From Planomonospora sp. ID67723 (GTDB lineage: Bacteria > Actinomycetota > Actinomycetes > Streptosporangiales > Streptosporangiaceae): a DNA stretch of 64,000 bases. The stretch's first letter is position 1. Every line of letters begins with the position of its first letter. Below the pieces are notes generated by a model. The model did not search any database. It was not told the DNA's origin and saw only the letters and a list, made by a program, of their open reading frames with translations. Positions 46,728 through 56,157 of this stretch are shown piece by piece. The stretch covers positions 1,888,001-1,952,000 of the forward strand of contig NZ_JABTEZ010000001.1 of the NCBI RefSeq assembly GCF_015711605.1, given 5' to 3'. The position numbers and the translations under genes are program-made.

Positions 46728-48995
46728 ATGCCCTACCGTCCCCCTCTGATCGCGCACGAGTACTTCGTCGCCGACCCGCCGGAACTGCCCGTGCGCTCGC
46801 ACGGCGAGGGCGGGCTGTCGGCGTTGACGGCGGCGGAACCGGTGGCGGCCGACGCGGCCGGAGTGACCTTGAAGGCCTCGACCTCCGCCGGGGAGACACT
46901 GGTGGTCCAGGTGAACGCGGCCGGTGAGGGGGTGATCCGGGTACGGCTCGGTCAGGACGCGGACGCGCGGACCCGGTCGGCCCGGGCGATCTCCATGGTC
47001 ACCCCGGGCACGTTCGCCGGGGCGCGGGTTGAGAGCACGCCCGAGGCGTCCGGAACGCCCGGGACGATCGTGGTCGACGCGGGGTCGCTCCGGGCGGAGA
47101 TCACCCTCTCCCCGTGGCACCTGCGCTTCACCGACGCCGCCGGGGGGACCCTGCTGGAGCAGGACCCGGGCCACACCGACATCAGCGGCCGGCTGCGCAC
47201 CCTCCCGTTCGGCCGCTCCCTCGCCGGCGGCGAGGTCGCCGGCTACCACGAGAGCTTCGCCGCTCCCGCCGACGAGGCGTTCACCGGGTTCGGCGAGTCG
47301 TTCACCCCGCTGGACAAGCGCGGCCAGCGGCCGGTCATGTGGAACTTCGACGCCTTCGGCGCCGAGTCCCAGCGCGCCTACAAGAACGTGCCGTTCTACC
47401 TGTCCAGCCGGGGGTACGGCGTGCTGGTCGACAGCGGCACGCCGGTGGAGTTCGACGTCTGCCAGTCCACCCACAGCTGCGTGCAGATCGTCGTCCCGGA
47501 CGACCTGATCGACTACTACGTGATCGCCGGGCCGACCCCGCCGCAGGTGCTCGACCGCTTCGACGAGCTGACCTGCCGCCCGCTGCTCCCGCCGAAGTGG
47601 GCGTTCGGCACCTGGATCTCCTCGGGGTTCTTCGTCGACACCCAGGAGCGGGTGATGAACCGGGCGCGGACCATCCGCGAGCGCGGGATCCCCTGCGACG
47701 TTCTCCACCTGGACACCTACTGGCAGACGGACGGGCACTGGTCCGACCTACGCTGGGACGAGGCGAACTTCCCCGACCCGGCCGGGATGCTGGCGGAGCT
47801 GAAGGAGATGGGCTTCAAGGTCTGCCTCTGGATGAACCCGTACATCTCCCACCTGAGCCCGGCCTTCCCCGCCGCTGCCGAAGCCGGATATTTCCTGAAG
47901 AATCAGGACGGTGAGGTCTACGTCGCCGACTCCTGGCACGGCTCCTACCCGGCCTGCGGCATCGTCGACTTCACCGACCCGGCCGCCGTCGAGTGGTTCC
48001 GGGGGCTGCTGCGCCCACTGCTGGAGCAGGGGGTGCAGATCTTCAAGACCGACTTCGCCGAGGGCGTGCCGCACGACGCGGTCGCGGCCAACGGGATGAC
48101 CGGAACCGACCTGCACAACGTCTACACGCTGCTGTTCAACGACGTGGTCTCCGAGGTGACGCGCGAGGTCGCCGGGCACGGCATGGTCTGGGCACGCTCG
48201 TCGTTCCTCGGCGGCCAGCGGCACGCGGCCCAGTGGAGCGGCGACACCTACACCAGCTACCCCGCGATGGGCAGCACGCTGCGCGGCGGCCTGGCCCACG
48301 GGCTGTCCGGCATCCCGTTCTGGAGCCATGACGCGGGAGGCTTCACCGGCCGCCCCACCGACGACCTGTACGTCCGCTGGACCCAGTTCGGCGCCTTCTC
48401 CCCGCTGCTGCGCCTGCACGGCACCACCAGCCGCGAGCCGTGGGAGTTCCCCGAGGTGGAGGCCGAGGCCGTGGCCGCGCTGAGGCTGCGCTACCGGCTG
48501 ATGCCGTACATCTACACCGCCGCCGTCGAGGCCGCGCGGACCGGGGCGCCGATGATGCGGGCGCTGTGCGTCGACTACCCGGACGACCCGGTCGCCTGGC
48601 GGGCCGACCTGGAGTACCTTCTCGGCCGCGACCTGCTGGTGGCCCCGATGACCTCGCCGGAAGGCACCCGGAGGGTCTACCTGCCGGCCGGTGACTGGGT
48701 GGACCACTGGACCGGCGAGGTGCTCGCGGGCGGGCGCTACGTCACGGTCTCCGCGCCGCTGGAGCGGATCCCGCTGTTCGCACGGCACGGCGCGCTCATC
48801 CCCGTCCTGGCCGAGCCCGGCGACGCCGTGGGCGACGGGCCGTTCGGGGAGATCATCCTGGTCGGCTACGGCACGGAGACCGGGACCGCCCTGATCTCCG
48901 ACGCCGGCGGCGACACCACGGTCACCGTGACCGCGGACGGGATCCGGGCCGACGGTCCCGCGCGCGTCACGCGCGTCGAGCGGGCCGGCCGCTGA
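46728..48995 (+). CDS. GH31 alpha-xylosidase (YicI-like)
   Basis: 755 residues, four-domain GH31 enzyme of the YicI size and layout. The nucleophile Asp442 lies in QIFKTDFAEGVPHDA, close to the FKTDFGE segment of E. coli YicI, and the acid/base Asp506 in AAQWSGDTYTSYPAM. Also seen: WAFGTWISSGFFVDTQERVM and CDVLHLDTYWQTD. Alpha-xylosidases remove terminal alpha-1,6-xylose from xyloglucan oligosaccharides; an alpha-glucosidase role cannot be excluded. No signal peptide. ATG behind GGAG. It heads an apparent operon with a sugar-binding protein and two permeases; the operator-promoter is inside the preceding gene. Confidence 0.9.
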   Translation: MPYRPPLIAHEYFVADPPELPVRSHGEGGLSALTAAEPVAADAAGVTLKASTSAGETLVVQVNAAGEGVIRVRLGQDADARTRSARAISMVTPGTFAGARVESTPEASGTPGTIVVDAGSLRAEITLSPWHLRFTDAAGGTLLEQDPGHTDISGRLRTLPFGRSLAGGEVAGYHESFAAPADEAFTGFGESFTPLDKRGQRPVMWNFDAFGAESQRAYKNVPFYLSSRGYGVLVDSGTPVEFDVCQSTHSCVQIVVPDDLIDYYVIAGPTPPQVLDRFDELTCRPLLPPKWAFGTWISSGFFVDTQERVMNRARTIRERGIPCDVLHLDTYWQTDGHWSDLRWDEANFPDPAGMLAELKEMGFKVCLWMNPYISHLSPAFPAAAEAGYFLKNQDGEVYVADSWHGSYPACGIVDFTDPAAVEWFRGLLRPLLEQGVQIFKTDFAEGVPHDAVAANGMTGTDLHNVYTLLFNDVVSEVTREVAGHGMVWARSSFLGGQRHAAQWSGDTYTSYPAMGSTLRGGLAHGLSGIPFWSHDAGGFTGRPTDDLYVRWTQFGAFSPLLRLHGTTSREPWEFPEVEAEAVAALRLRYRLMPYIYTAAVEAARTGAPMMRALCVDYPDDPVAWRADLEYLLGRDLLVAPMTSPEGTRRVYLPAGDWVDHWTGEVLAGGRYVTVSAPLERIPLFARHGALIPVLAEPGDAVGDGPFGEIILVGYGTETGTALISDAGGDTTVTVTADGIRADGPARVTRVERAGR

Positions 48996-49025
48996 GCCGT
49001 CATCATCCCCCCAGAGGAGAGAGCG

Positions 49026-50339
49026 ATGTTCAAGGTGAGAACCGGCGTGGCCGCGGTGGCCGCGGCGACCATGCTGGCGGCGCTGGCCGCGTGCGGGAGC
49101 ACCGAGCAGGCGGCGGGCGAGCCCGCCGCGGACGGGCCCCGGGTGCTGAAGCTCTGGCACTACGAGAGCGCCGACGGCGCGATGGGCAAGGCCTGGGCCG
49201 AGGCGATCAAGCAGTTCGAGGCCTCGCACCCCGGGGTGAAGGTCCAGTTCGAGGAGAAGGCGTTCGAGCAGATCCGCCAGTCGGCGGGCATGATCCTCAA
49301 CTCGGACGAGGCCCCGGACGTGATGGAGTACAACAAGGGCAACGCCACGGCCGGGCTGCTGTCCAAGCAGGGGCTGCTGACCGACCTGACCCCCGAGGTC
49401 ACCAAGCGGGGCTGGGACAAGCTGCTCAGCCCGTCGCTGCAGACCACGGCGAGGTATGACGAGCGCGGCGTCATGGGCGCCGGCAACTGGTACGGCGTCC
49501 CCAACTATGCCGAGTACGTGATGGTCTACTACAACAAGGACCTGTTCGAAAAGCACAAGGTCGATGTGCCGAAGACGTTCGACGAGTTCACCGCGGCCAT
49601 GGACGCCTTCGTCAAGGCCGGGGTCACCCCGCTCGCGGTCGGCGGCGCCGAGTACCCGGCGCAGCAGATCTTCTACCAGCTCGCCCTGAGCAAGGCGCAG
49701 CGGCCGTGGGTCGACAACTTCCAGCTCTACAAGGGCAAGGTCGACTTCAAGGGGCCGGAGTTCACCTACGCGGCCGAGACCATGGCCGACTGGGTGAAGA
49801 AGGGCTACATCGCCAAGGACTCGGCCGCCATCAAGGCCGAGGACATGGGTGTCTCCTTCATCGGCGGCAAGTATCCGATCGTGGTCACCGGCTCGTGGTG
49901 GTACGGCAGGTTCGCCAGCGAGATCAAGGACTTCGAGTGGGGCTCGTTCCTCTGGCCGGGCAACACCATGAGCGCCGGGTCGAGCGGGAACATCTGGGTG
50001 GTCCCGGAGAACGCCAAGAACAAGGACCTGGCCTACGACTTCATCGACATCACGATGAAGAAGGAGATCCAGAACCTGCTCGGCAACTCCGGCGGCATCC
50101 CGGTGGCCGCGGACGCGTCGGCGATCACCGACCCGAAGAGCAAGGAACTGATCGAGAACTTCAACACGCTCTCGACCGGTGACGGGCTGGCGTTCTACCC
50201 CGACTGGCCCGCGCCGGGCTACTACGACGTGCTGGTGGCCGGGGTTCAGAACCTGATCAACGGCAGCAAGAAGCCCGCCGAGGTGCTCGACGAGATCGCG
50301 GCGCCGTACGAGGAGAACCTCGCCGACATCGGCGACTGA
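49026..50339 (+). CDS. sugar-binding lipoprotein of a CUT1 ABC importer (system 1)
   Basis: 437 residues. Lipoprotein signal MLAALAAC (Cys23), then a family 1 extracellular solute-binding fold: RVLKLWHYESADGAMGKAW, FEEKAFEQIRQSAGMILNSD, GVPNYAEYVMVYYNKDLFEK. Such proteins bind mono- to oligosaccharides. The ATG has GAGGAGAG upstream. It starts 30 bases after GH31 and lies 21 bases before the first permease, so substrate is probably what GH31 and its neighbours cut. No ATPase gene accompanies the system. Confidence 0.92.
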   Translation: MFKVRTGVAAVAAATMLAALAACGSTEQAAGEPAADGPRVLKLWHYESADGAMGKAWAEAIKQFEASHPGVKVQFEEKAFEQIRQSAGMILNSDEAPDVMEYNKGNATAGLLSKQGLLTDLTPEVTKRGWDKLLSPSLQTTARYDERGVMGAGNWYGVPNYAEYVMVYYNKDLFEKHKVDVPKTFDEFTAAMDAFVKAGVTPLAVGGAEYPAQQIFYQLALSKAQRPWVDNFQLYKGKVDFKGPEFTYAAETMADWVKKGYIAKDSAAIKAEDMGVSFIGGKYPIVVTGSWWYGRFASEIKDFEWGSFLWPGNTMSAGSSGNIWVVPENAKNKDLAYDFIDITMKKEIQNLLGNSGGIPVAADASAITDPKSKELIENFNTLSTGDGLAFYPDWPAPGYYDVLVAGVQNLINGSKKPAEVLDEIAAPYEENLADIGD

Positions 50340-50360
50340 GGCGGGACGGGAGACAGACTC

Positions 50361-51296
50361 ATGGCAGTGCACGCTCCGGCCGCGCGGCCGAAGGCGGTCC
50401 GCGAGCCGGAGCCGCGCCCCCGGCGCCGCCGTACCGGTGGCTACTGGGTGTTCCTGCTGCCCAGCGCGGTGCTGTTCACCGTGGTGATCGTGGTGCCGTT
50501 CCTGATGAACATCGGGATCTCCTTCACCCGGTGGCAGGGGATCGGCGACCCGAGATGGCTCGGGATCGACAACTACACGCGGCTGTTCGCCGACGAGCGC
50601 TTCTGGTCGTCGTTCCGCAACAACACCGCGCTGATCGTCGCGATGGCGATCGTGCCCACGATCATCGGGCTGGTTCTCGCCGCGACGCTCTTCGACTACG
50701 TGGGCAAGAGGTTCGGCCCCCGTACGGCGAGCCTGCTGCGGGCCGCCTACTACCTGCCGCAGGTGCTGCCGGTCGCGATCGCCGGCATCGTCTGGGGATG
50801 GATCATGCATCCCCGGTTCGGCGCGCTCAACGCGTTCCTCGGGCTGTTCGGCATGGAGCCGCGCAGCTGGCTCGGCGACCCGGACTGGGCGCTGCCCAGC
50901 GTGATGCTGATCCTGGTGTGGTTCCAGATCGGCTATCCCGTCGTCATCTTCATGGCGGGCCTGCAGCGGGTGGACCCCGCGCTGTACGAGGCCGCGGAGA
51001 TGGACGGGGCCTCGTGGTGGCGGCGGTTCTGGCACATCACGATTCCGCAGATCAGACCGGAGATCTACGTGGTCCTGCTGACCTGCACGATCGCCGCGCT
51101 CAAGGTCTTCGGCCCGATCTTCGTGCTCACCCGGGGCGGCCCCGGCGGGGCCACGCTCGTGCCGTCGTACTTCAGCTACCAGAACTTCTTCGAGAAGGCC
51201 AACGTCGGGTACGGCGCCGCGATCGCCACCGTGCTCACCCTTGTGATCATCGTGGTCACGGTGTTCTTCCTGCGGATTCAGGACAGGGAATCATGA
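50361..51296 (+). CDS. sugar ABC permease, MalF-like (system 1)
   Basis: 311 residues, six membrane helices. The EAA loop that contacts the ATPase is EAAEMDGASWWRRFWHITIP near residue 210. The first helix is YWVFLLPSAVLFTVVIVVPF after an Arg/Pro-rich cytoplasmic N-terminus. It pairs with the next gene; their reading frames overlap by ATGA at 51293-51296. Confidence 0.93.
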   Translation: MAVHAPAARPKAVREPEPRPRRRRTGGYWVFLLPSAVLFTVVIVVPFLMNIGISFTRWQGIGDPRWLGIDNYTRLFADERFWSSFRNNTALIVAMAIVPTIIGLVLAATLFDYVGKRFGPRTASLLRAAYYLPQVLPVAIAGIVWGWIMHPRFGALNAFLGLFGMEPRSWLGDPDWALPSVMLILVWFQIGYPVVIFMAGLQRVDPALYEAAEMDGASWWRRFWHITIPQIRPEIYVVLLTCTIAALKVFGPIFVLTRGGPGGATLVPSYFSYQNFFEKANVGYGAAIATVLTLVIIVVTVFFLRIQDRES

Positions 51297-52108
51297 TCCG
51301 GAAGTACTCGGTCCTGGTCTCGCTGGCCGTGCTGGCCGTCGTGATGCTGGTGCCGTTCGCCATCGTCACGCTCAACGCGGTGCGCTCACCGGAGGACTAC
51401 TCCGCCAACGGGCCGCTGAGCCTGCCCGACGGGCTCTACCTCGACGGCATCATCGAGTTCTGGAACCGCGTCGACTTCGGCGGGAAGCTGTGGAACAGCC
51501 TGCTGATCAGCGCCTCGGTGGCGGTGCTGGCGGTGGTGCTCTCGGTGCTGAACGCCTACGCGCTCGGCGTCGGCCGGGTGCGGGGCCGTACCTGGATCAT
51601 GGTCGTCTTCCTGGTGGCCAACACGCTGCCGCAGGAGGCGCTGGTCTACCCGCTGTACTACCTGGCCAAGGAGGTCGGCCTCTACGACACCCGGCTCGGG
51701 GTGATCATCATCTTCACGGTCATCCAGAGCGCGTTCGGGACCTACCTGCTCGCCTCGGTGCTCGGCCGGTTCCCGCACGAGATCCTGGAGGCGGCCGCGA
51801 TCGACGGGGCGGGGAAGTGGCGGGCGCTGTGGCGGATCGTGGTCCCGGTCAGCCGTCCGACCCTTTCGGTGCTGCTCATCTTCTTCTTCATCTGGACCTG
51901 GAACGAGTTCTTCCTCCCCCTGGTCTTCCTCATCTCCAACGAGAACCAGACCGTGCCCGTCGCGCTGGGCGTGCTCCAGGGCGACAAGATGATGGACGCG
52001 ACCATGTCGAGCGCCTCGGCGCTGCTCGGCGTGCTCCCGGCCGTCGTCTTCTTCCTGATCTTCCAGCGCACCCTCACCCGCGGCGTGACCGTGGGCGCGA
52101 TCAAGTGA
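51293..52108 (+). CDS. sugar ABC permease, MalG-like (system 1)
   Basis: 271 residues, six membrane helices. EAA loop: EAAAIDGAGKWRALWRIVVP. Starts at ATG 51293 (MIRKYSVLVSLAVLAVVMLV), overlapping the previous stop by four bases; the longer upstream frame is a shadow of that permease. No ATPase gene follows, so the pair probably uses a shared MsiK-type ATPase encoded elsewhere, as in Streptomyces cellobiose and maltose import. Confidence 0.93.
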   Translation: MIRKYSVLVSLAVLAVVMLVPFAIVTLNAVRSPEDYSANGPLSLPDGLYLDGIIEFWNRVDFGGKLWNSLLISASVAVLAVVLSVLNAYALGVGRVRGRTWIMVVFLVANTLPQEALVYPLYYLAKEVGLYDTRLGVIIIFTVIQSAFGTYLLASVLGRFPHEILEAAAIDGAGKWRALWRIVVPVSRPTLSVLLIFFFIWTWNEFFLPLVFLISNENQTVPVALGVLQGDKMMDATMSSASALLGVLPAVVFFLIFQRTLTRGVTVGAIK

Positions 52109-52120
52109 ACCCCCGGCCGT

Positions 52121-52150
52121 GGTCCGGCCCGGGACGTGACCGGCCGGACC
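52121..52150 (+). terminator. hairpin ending the GH31-importer operon
   Basis: GGTCCGGCC at 52121-52129 pairs perfectly with GGCCGGACC at 52142-52150. It starts 12 bases after the last permease. No T-tract. It separates that operon from the secreted GH3 gene, which has its own operator. Confidence 0.5.
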
Positions 52151-52202
52151 GGCCCGGTGACCGGAGCCCGTCCGCAGCTCGGGGGCGGACGACGCCCCGT
52201 CA

Positions 52203-52216
52203 TCGAAGCGCTTCGA
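52203..52216. promoter_or_regulatory. LacI-type operator before the secreted GH3 gene
   Basis: Perfect 14-bp palindrome TCGAAGCGCTTCGA, 19 bases before the GTG start and just upstream of the ribosome site. CG-centred palindromes of this kind are classic LacI-family sites. The same sequence occurs twice before the second GH3 gene. Confidence 0.7.
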
Positions 52217-52235
52217 CCCCTGACCTGGAGGCGCA

Positions 52236-52283
52236 GTGTCCCCACGCATGTCCTCACGCATGTCCTCACGCATGTCCCCGCGC
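52236..52283 (+). repeat. four in-frame 12-bp repeats at the GH3 start codon
   Basis: Units at 52236, 52248, 52260 and 52272: GTGTCCCCACGC, ATGTCCTCACGC, ATGTCCTCACGC, ATGTCCCCGCGC. They encode MSPR-MSSR-MSSR-MSPR. Each unit begins with a possible start codon, so slippage would only lengthen or shorten the basic n-region of the signal peptide. Confidence 0.85.
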
Positions 52284-55229
52284 ACGCCCCTGCGCGTGTC
52301 ACGGCTGTCCCCGTCCAGACCCGCCGCGGCGGCGGCCGTGTTCGCGCTGGCTCTCGGCCTGTGCGCCGCCCCGGCGCACGCGGAGGCCGACCACCCCTTC
52401 CGCGACCCCTCGCTCCCGCTCCAGCAGCGGATCGACGACCTGCTCGGCCGGCTGACCCTGGAGGAGAAGGTCTCCTGGCTCCACCAGTACCAGCCCGCCG
52501 TGGACCGGCTGGGCATCGGGCTGTTCAAGACCGGCACCGAGGCGCTGCACGGCGTCGCCTGGTCCACCGACGTCGACAACGGCGGAAACGTCGTCACCGC
52601 CCAGGGCACGGTCTTCCCGCAGGCCGTCGGCCTGGCCAGCACCTGGAACCCGGACCTCGTCAGGAAGGTCGGCTCCGCCGTCGGCGACGAGGCCCGCGGC
52701 TACCACTCCGAGAACCCCCGCGTGTGGGGCCTTCAGTTGTGGGCGCCCGTGGTCAACCTGCTGCGCGACCCGCGCTGGGGCCGCAACGAGGAGGGCTACT
52801 CCGAGGACCCGCTGCTCACCGGCGCCATCTCCACGGCGTACGGCCGGGGCATCCAGGGCGACGACCCCGACCACCTCAAGGCCGCCCCGGTGCTCAAGCA
52901 CTACATGGCCAACAACAACGAGGTCCGCCGGGACACCACCAACTCCAGCCTGCGGCCCAGGGTCATGAACGAGTACGAGATCCCGGCGTTCAAGGCCGCG
53001 ATCTCGGCCGACGCCGCCACCGGCGTGATGACCTCCTACAACCTCGTCAACGGCCGGCCGGCCACGGTCACCGACCTCGACTCCAGCGTGCGCAGGTGGA
53101 CCGACCGGACGCTGTTCAACGTCTCCGACGCCAACGGCCCGAACAACCTGACCGCCTCGCAGAAGTACTTCGCCACCCAGCCCGAGGCCGCCGCCGCGAT
53201 GATCAAGGCGGGGGTGGACAGCTTCACCGTCGACAACACCGACGGCGGCCCGACCGTCGCCTCGGTCAACGCCGCGCTGGCGCAGGGGCTGATCACCGAG
53301 AAGGACATCGACCGGACGGTGGGCAACATCCTCGGCGTGCGGTTCCGGCTCGGCGAGTTCGACCCGGACGGCGGGCCGTACGGGAAGATCACCAAGTCGG
53401 TGGTCGACAGTCCCGAGCACCGCAGGCTCAACCGGCAGGCCGCCACCGAGGCGATGGTCCTGCTCAAGAACGGCGGCCGGACCCTGCCGCTGGAGGCGTC
53501 GAAGAAGGTCGCGGTGGTCGGCCCGCTGGCCAGGACCCTCTACACCGACTGGTATTCCGGCAAGCTGCCCTACCAGGTCACCCCGCTCGACGGGATCAAG
53601 GAGCGCGCCGCGGCCACGGTCGCGACCGAGGGCGCCGACCGGATCGCGCTCAAGGCCGGCGGCAGGTACATCACCGCCGGGACGGGCCCGGGCGGAGACC
53701 TGAGGCTCTCGGGGACCACGGCGGGGGAGGCCGAGCAGTTCGACGTCTTCGACTGGGGCGAGGGCGTCGTGACGCTGCGCAGCGTCGCCAACGGCAAGTA
53801 CGTCAGCCGCGCCAACTGGTCCACCCTGGCCAACACCCAGGACCAGCCCACGGGCTGGTTCGTGCAGGAGCAGTTCACGCTGGAGGCCCAGGCCGACGGG
53901 TCCACACTGCTGCGCTACGCCGGATACGAGACCGCCGAGTCGTGGTTCGGCCCGAACGTCTACGTCAGGGCCGCCGCCGACGGCGCGCTCTCGCTCACCA
54001 CCGCGGAGAACGCCACCCGCTTCACCAAGGAGACCGTGCGCAGCGGGATCGACGAGGCCGTCGCGGCGGCAAAGAACGCCGACGCGGCGGTGGTCGTGGT
54101 CGGCAGCATGCCGTTCATCAACGGCCGCGAGGCCCACGACCGCACGGACCTGGACCTCGCCGAGGGCCAGGAGGCCCTGGTCGAGGCCGTGCACGCGGCC
54201 AACCCCAACACCGTGGTGGTCCTGGAGAACAGCTACCCGACGACGATCGACCGCCTGGCGGAGAAGGTCCCGGCGATCCTGTGGACCACCCACGCCGGAG
54301 CCGAGACCGGTCACGCCCTCGCCGACGTGCTGTACGGCGCGGCCAACCCGGCCGGTCGCCTCACCCAGACCTGGCCCCGCGCCGGGACCGAGCTCCCCGA
54401 CATCCTCGACTACGACATCATCAAGACCGGCTCGACCTACCTGTACTCCGAGGACAAGCCGCTGTACGCCTTCGGCCACGGCCTGAGCTACACCACCTTC
54501 GGCTACCAGGGGCTGCGCGCCACACCGCGCGGCGACGGCTTCGAGGTGAAGGTGAAGGTGACCAACACCGGCTCCCGCGCCGGTGACGAGGTCGTGCAGC
54601 TCTACACCCGCCAGCACTCCTCCCGGGTGGAGCAGCCGCTCAGGCAACTGCGCGGGTTCGAGCGGGTGCACCTGGCGCCGGGCGAGTCGAAGGCCGTGAC
54701 GTTCACGCTCAAGAAGGCCGACCTGGCGCTGTGGGACGTGACCCGGGGCCGCTTCGCGGTCGAGGCGTCCGCCCACGACGTGCTCGTCGGCTCGGCCTCC
54801 GACCGCATCCACCAGCGCACGACGATCCGGGTCGGCGGCGAGCGCATCCCCGACCGCGACCTGACCAGGGCCACCCGGGCGGCCGACTTCGACGACTACG
54901 CCGGCATCGAGCTGGTCGACGAGACCAAGGCGGCAGGGGACGCCGTCGAGGCGGCCTCCGGCGAGTGGATCGCGTTCTCCGGCGCGGACCTCGGCCGGGG
55001 CGTCACCGGGATCACTCTGGGCGTCGCCGCGAGCGCCGCCTCGTCGGTGGAGGTCCGCCTCGGATCCCCGACCGGCAGGCTCCTGGGCGCGGTCGCGGTG
55101 CCCGCCACCGGCGGGATCTACCGGTGGAGTACGGCCACCGCCCCGCTCGCCCGGGTCTCCGGCAGGCACGACGTCTACCTGGTCGCCAGGGGCGATCTAC
55201 GGATCAAGGACCTGATCCTGACCCGCTAG
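52236..55229 (+). CDS. secreted GH3 beta-glycosidase with inserted beta-trefoil and C-terminal CBM6-like domain
   Basis: 997 residues. A long signal peptide ends APAHA near 49. GH3 barrel (about 55-375) with nucleophile Asp298 in FNVSDANG and substrate segments DPRWGRNEEGYSEDP and LKHYMANNNE. The alpha/beta sandwich domain (400-750) is interrupted by about 135 residues (467-600: RITAG-like repeats ALKAGGRYITAG, SVANGKYVSR, TLLRYAGYET) that look like a fascin/ricin-type beta-trefoil. A fibronectin-like domain (about 760-860) and a CBM6-like domain (about 870-997) follow. The GTG start has GGAGG upstream. It probably releases glucose (or xylose) from oligosaccharides outside the cell. Confidence 0.9.
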   Translation: MSPRMSSRMSSRMSPRTPLRVSRLSPSRPAAAAAVFALALGLCAAPAHAEADHPFRDPSLPLQQRIDDLLGRLTLEEKVSWLHQYQPAVDRLGIGLFKTGTEALHGVAWSTDVDNGGNVVTAQGTVFPQAVGLASTWNPDLVRKVGSAVGDEARGYHSENPRVWGLQLWAPVVNLLRDPRWGRNEEGYSEDPLLTGAISTAYGRGIQGDDPDHLKAAPVLKHYMANNNEVRRDTTNSSLRPRVMNEYEIPAFKAAISADAATGVMTSYNLVNGRPATVTDLDSSVRRWTDRTLFNVSDANGPNNLTASQKYFATQPEAAAAMIKAGVDSFTVDNTDGGPTVASVNAALAQGLITEKDIDRTVGNILGVRFRLGEFDPDGGPYGKITKSVVDSPEHRRLNRQAATEAMVLLKNGGRTLPLEASKKVAVVGPLARTLYTDWYSGKLPYQVTPLDGIKERAAATVATEGADRIALKAGGRYITAGTGPGGDLRLSGTTAGEAEQFDVFDWGEGVVTLRSVANGKYVSRANWSTLANTQDQPTGWFVQEQFTLEAQADGSTLLRYAGYETAESWFGPNVYVRAAADGALSLTTAENATRFTKETVRSGIDEAVAAAKNADAAVVVVGSMPFINGREAHDRTDLDLAEGQEALVEAVHAANPNTVVVLENSYPTTIDRLAEKVPAILWTTHAGAETGHALADVLYGAANPAGRLTQTWPRAGTELPDILDYDIIKTGSTYLYSEDKPLYAFGHGLSYTTFGYQGLRATPRGDGFEVKVKVTNTGSRAGDEVVQLYTRQHSSRVEQPLRQLRGFERVHLAPGESKAVTFTLKKADLALWDVTRGRFAVEASAHDVLVGSASDRIHQRTTIRVGGERIPDRDLTRATRAADFDDYAGIELVDETKAAGDAVEAASGEWIAFSGADLGRGVTGITLGVAASAASSVEVRLGSPTGRLLGAVAVPATGGIYRWSTATAPLARVSGRHDVYLVARGDLRIKDLILTR

Positions 55230-55279
55230 CCCGGCTCCGGCGCGGTTCCGCCGCAGCCGGCGCTCCCGTGGTTCGTCCC

Positions 55280-55319
55280 GTACGGCCCGCGCCTCCCGTC
55301 CGCGAGGCGCGGGCCGTAC
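55280..55319 (+). terminator. terminator of the secreted GH3 gene
   Basis: A perfect 16-bp stem (55280-55295 with 55304-55319, left arm GTACGGCCCGCGCCTC) and an eight-base loop, 50 bases after the stop. Confidence 0.75.
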
Positions 55320-55414
55320 CCGTTCCTGCGCCCGGAGCCCGAGCAGGGCGGACCCCGGGCCGCATGAGCCGGGCGTGCGTGTGAAGGTCCCCGCGGGCGT
55401 CGCACCTTCTGGCC

Positions 55415-55443
55415 TTGCATTCTCAGCGGAAGGAACTTATAAA
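55415..55443 (+). promoter_or_regulatory. housekeeping-type promoter of hsp20
   Basis: TTGCAT at 55415-55420, 17 bases, TATAAA at 55438-55443, about 70 bases before the hsp20 ATG. It is unusually close to consensus for this genome. No HspR (HAIR) or HrcA (CIRCE) element is obvious around it. Confidence 0.6.
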
Positions 55444-55511
55444 TGAAGTAGGAGGTTTTCTGGAAGGAAGGGCAGAGGTAGTCTGCCTGGATCAACGGAG
55501 GTGGTTCACCG

Positions 55512-55964
55512 ATGCTGCTGACGTCGATCGACCCGTTCGTGCAGGAGTTCGACCGTCAGTTCGACCGGATCGCGCGTCAGACCCTCGGCTGGGGCGACGG
55601 CGGTGCGCGCGCGGGCGGGGCCATGGCTCTGGACGGCGTGCGCCGCAAGGACGACGTCCTTCTCAAGTTCGACCTTCCGGGCATCGACCCCGACTCCATC
55701 GAGGTCACCGTCGACCGCGGAGTCCTCTCGGTGAGCGCCCGGCGCGAGGAGGAGCAGGGGGAGGACGACCGCATGTTCGTGCGGGAGCGTCCGATGGGCA
55801 CCTTCACCCGCCGCGTCTACCTGTCGGAGCACCTCGACAGCGAGAAGATCGACGCCGCCTACTCCAACGGCGTGCTCGCGGTCCGCATCCCGGTGATCGA
55901 GAAGGCGAAGCCGCGCAAGATCGAGATTCAGCGGGCCGAACAGCACAAGTCCATCAAGGCCTGA
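55512..55964 (+). CDS. Hsp20 / alpha-crystallin small heat-shock protein
   Basis: 150 residues. An N-terminal arm (1-40: SIDPFVQEFDRQFDRIARQT) is followed by an alpha-crystallin domain (about 42-135: DVLLKFDLPGIDPDSIEVTV, GVLSVSARREEE, GTFTRRVYLSEHLDSEKIDA) with the conserved ANGVL-like motif YSNGVLAVRIPV, and a short tail with the IxI-type KIEIQ. It acts as an ATP-independent holdase forming oligomers. Ribosome site GGAGGTGG is near-perfect. A MerR-type gene follows, probably its regulator. It is unrelated to the sugar genes on both sides. Confidence 0.94.
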   Translation: MLLTSIDPFVQEFDRQFDRIARQTLGWGDGGARAGGAMALDGVRRKDDVLLKFDLPGIDPDSIEVTVDRGVLSVSARREEEQGEDDRMFVRERPMGTFTRRVYLSEHLDSEKIDAAYSNGVLAVRIPVIEKAKPRKIEIQRAEQHKSIKA

Positions 55965-56157
55965 CGGATACGAGACGGGGGTGGGCGCTGGGTTTCCGGC
56001 GCCCACCTCGGCGTCTTCGGAGGTCTCCGGGCCTCTCGGGGGTCGTGGCGAGGCTCCGCGGACCCTCCTGCACGTCCGGGGACCGTACGGGACGCGGGGG
56101 GTTCTCACAGGGCATGATCAGATGGGCCTTCGGGGCCCTTCACGGAGAGGAGCGGGG

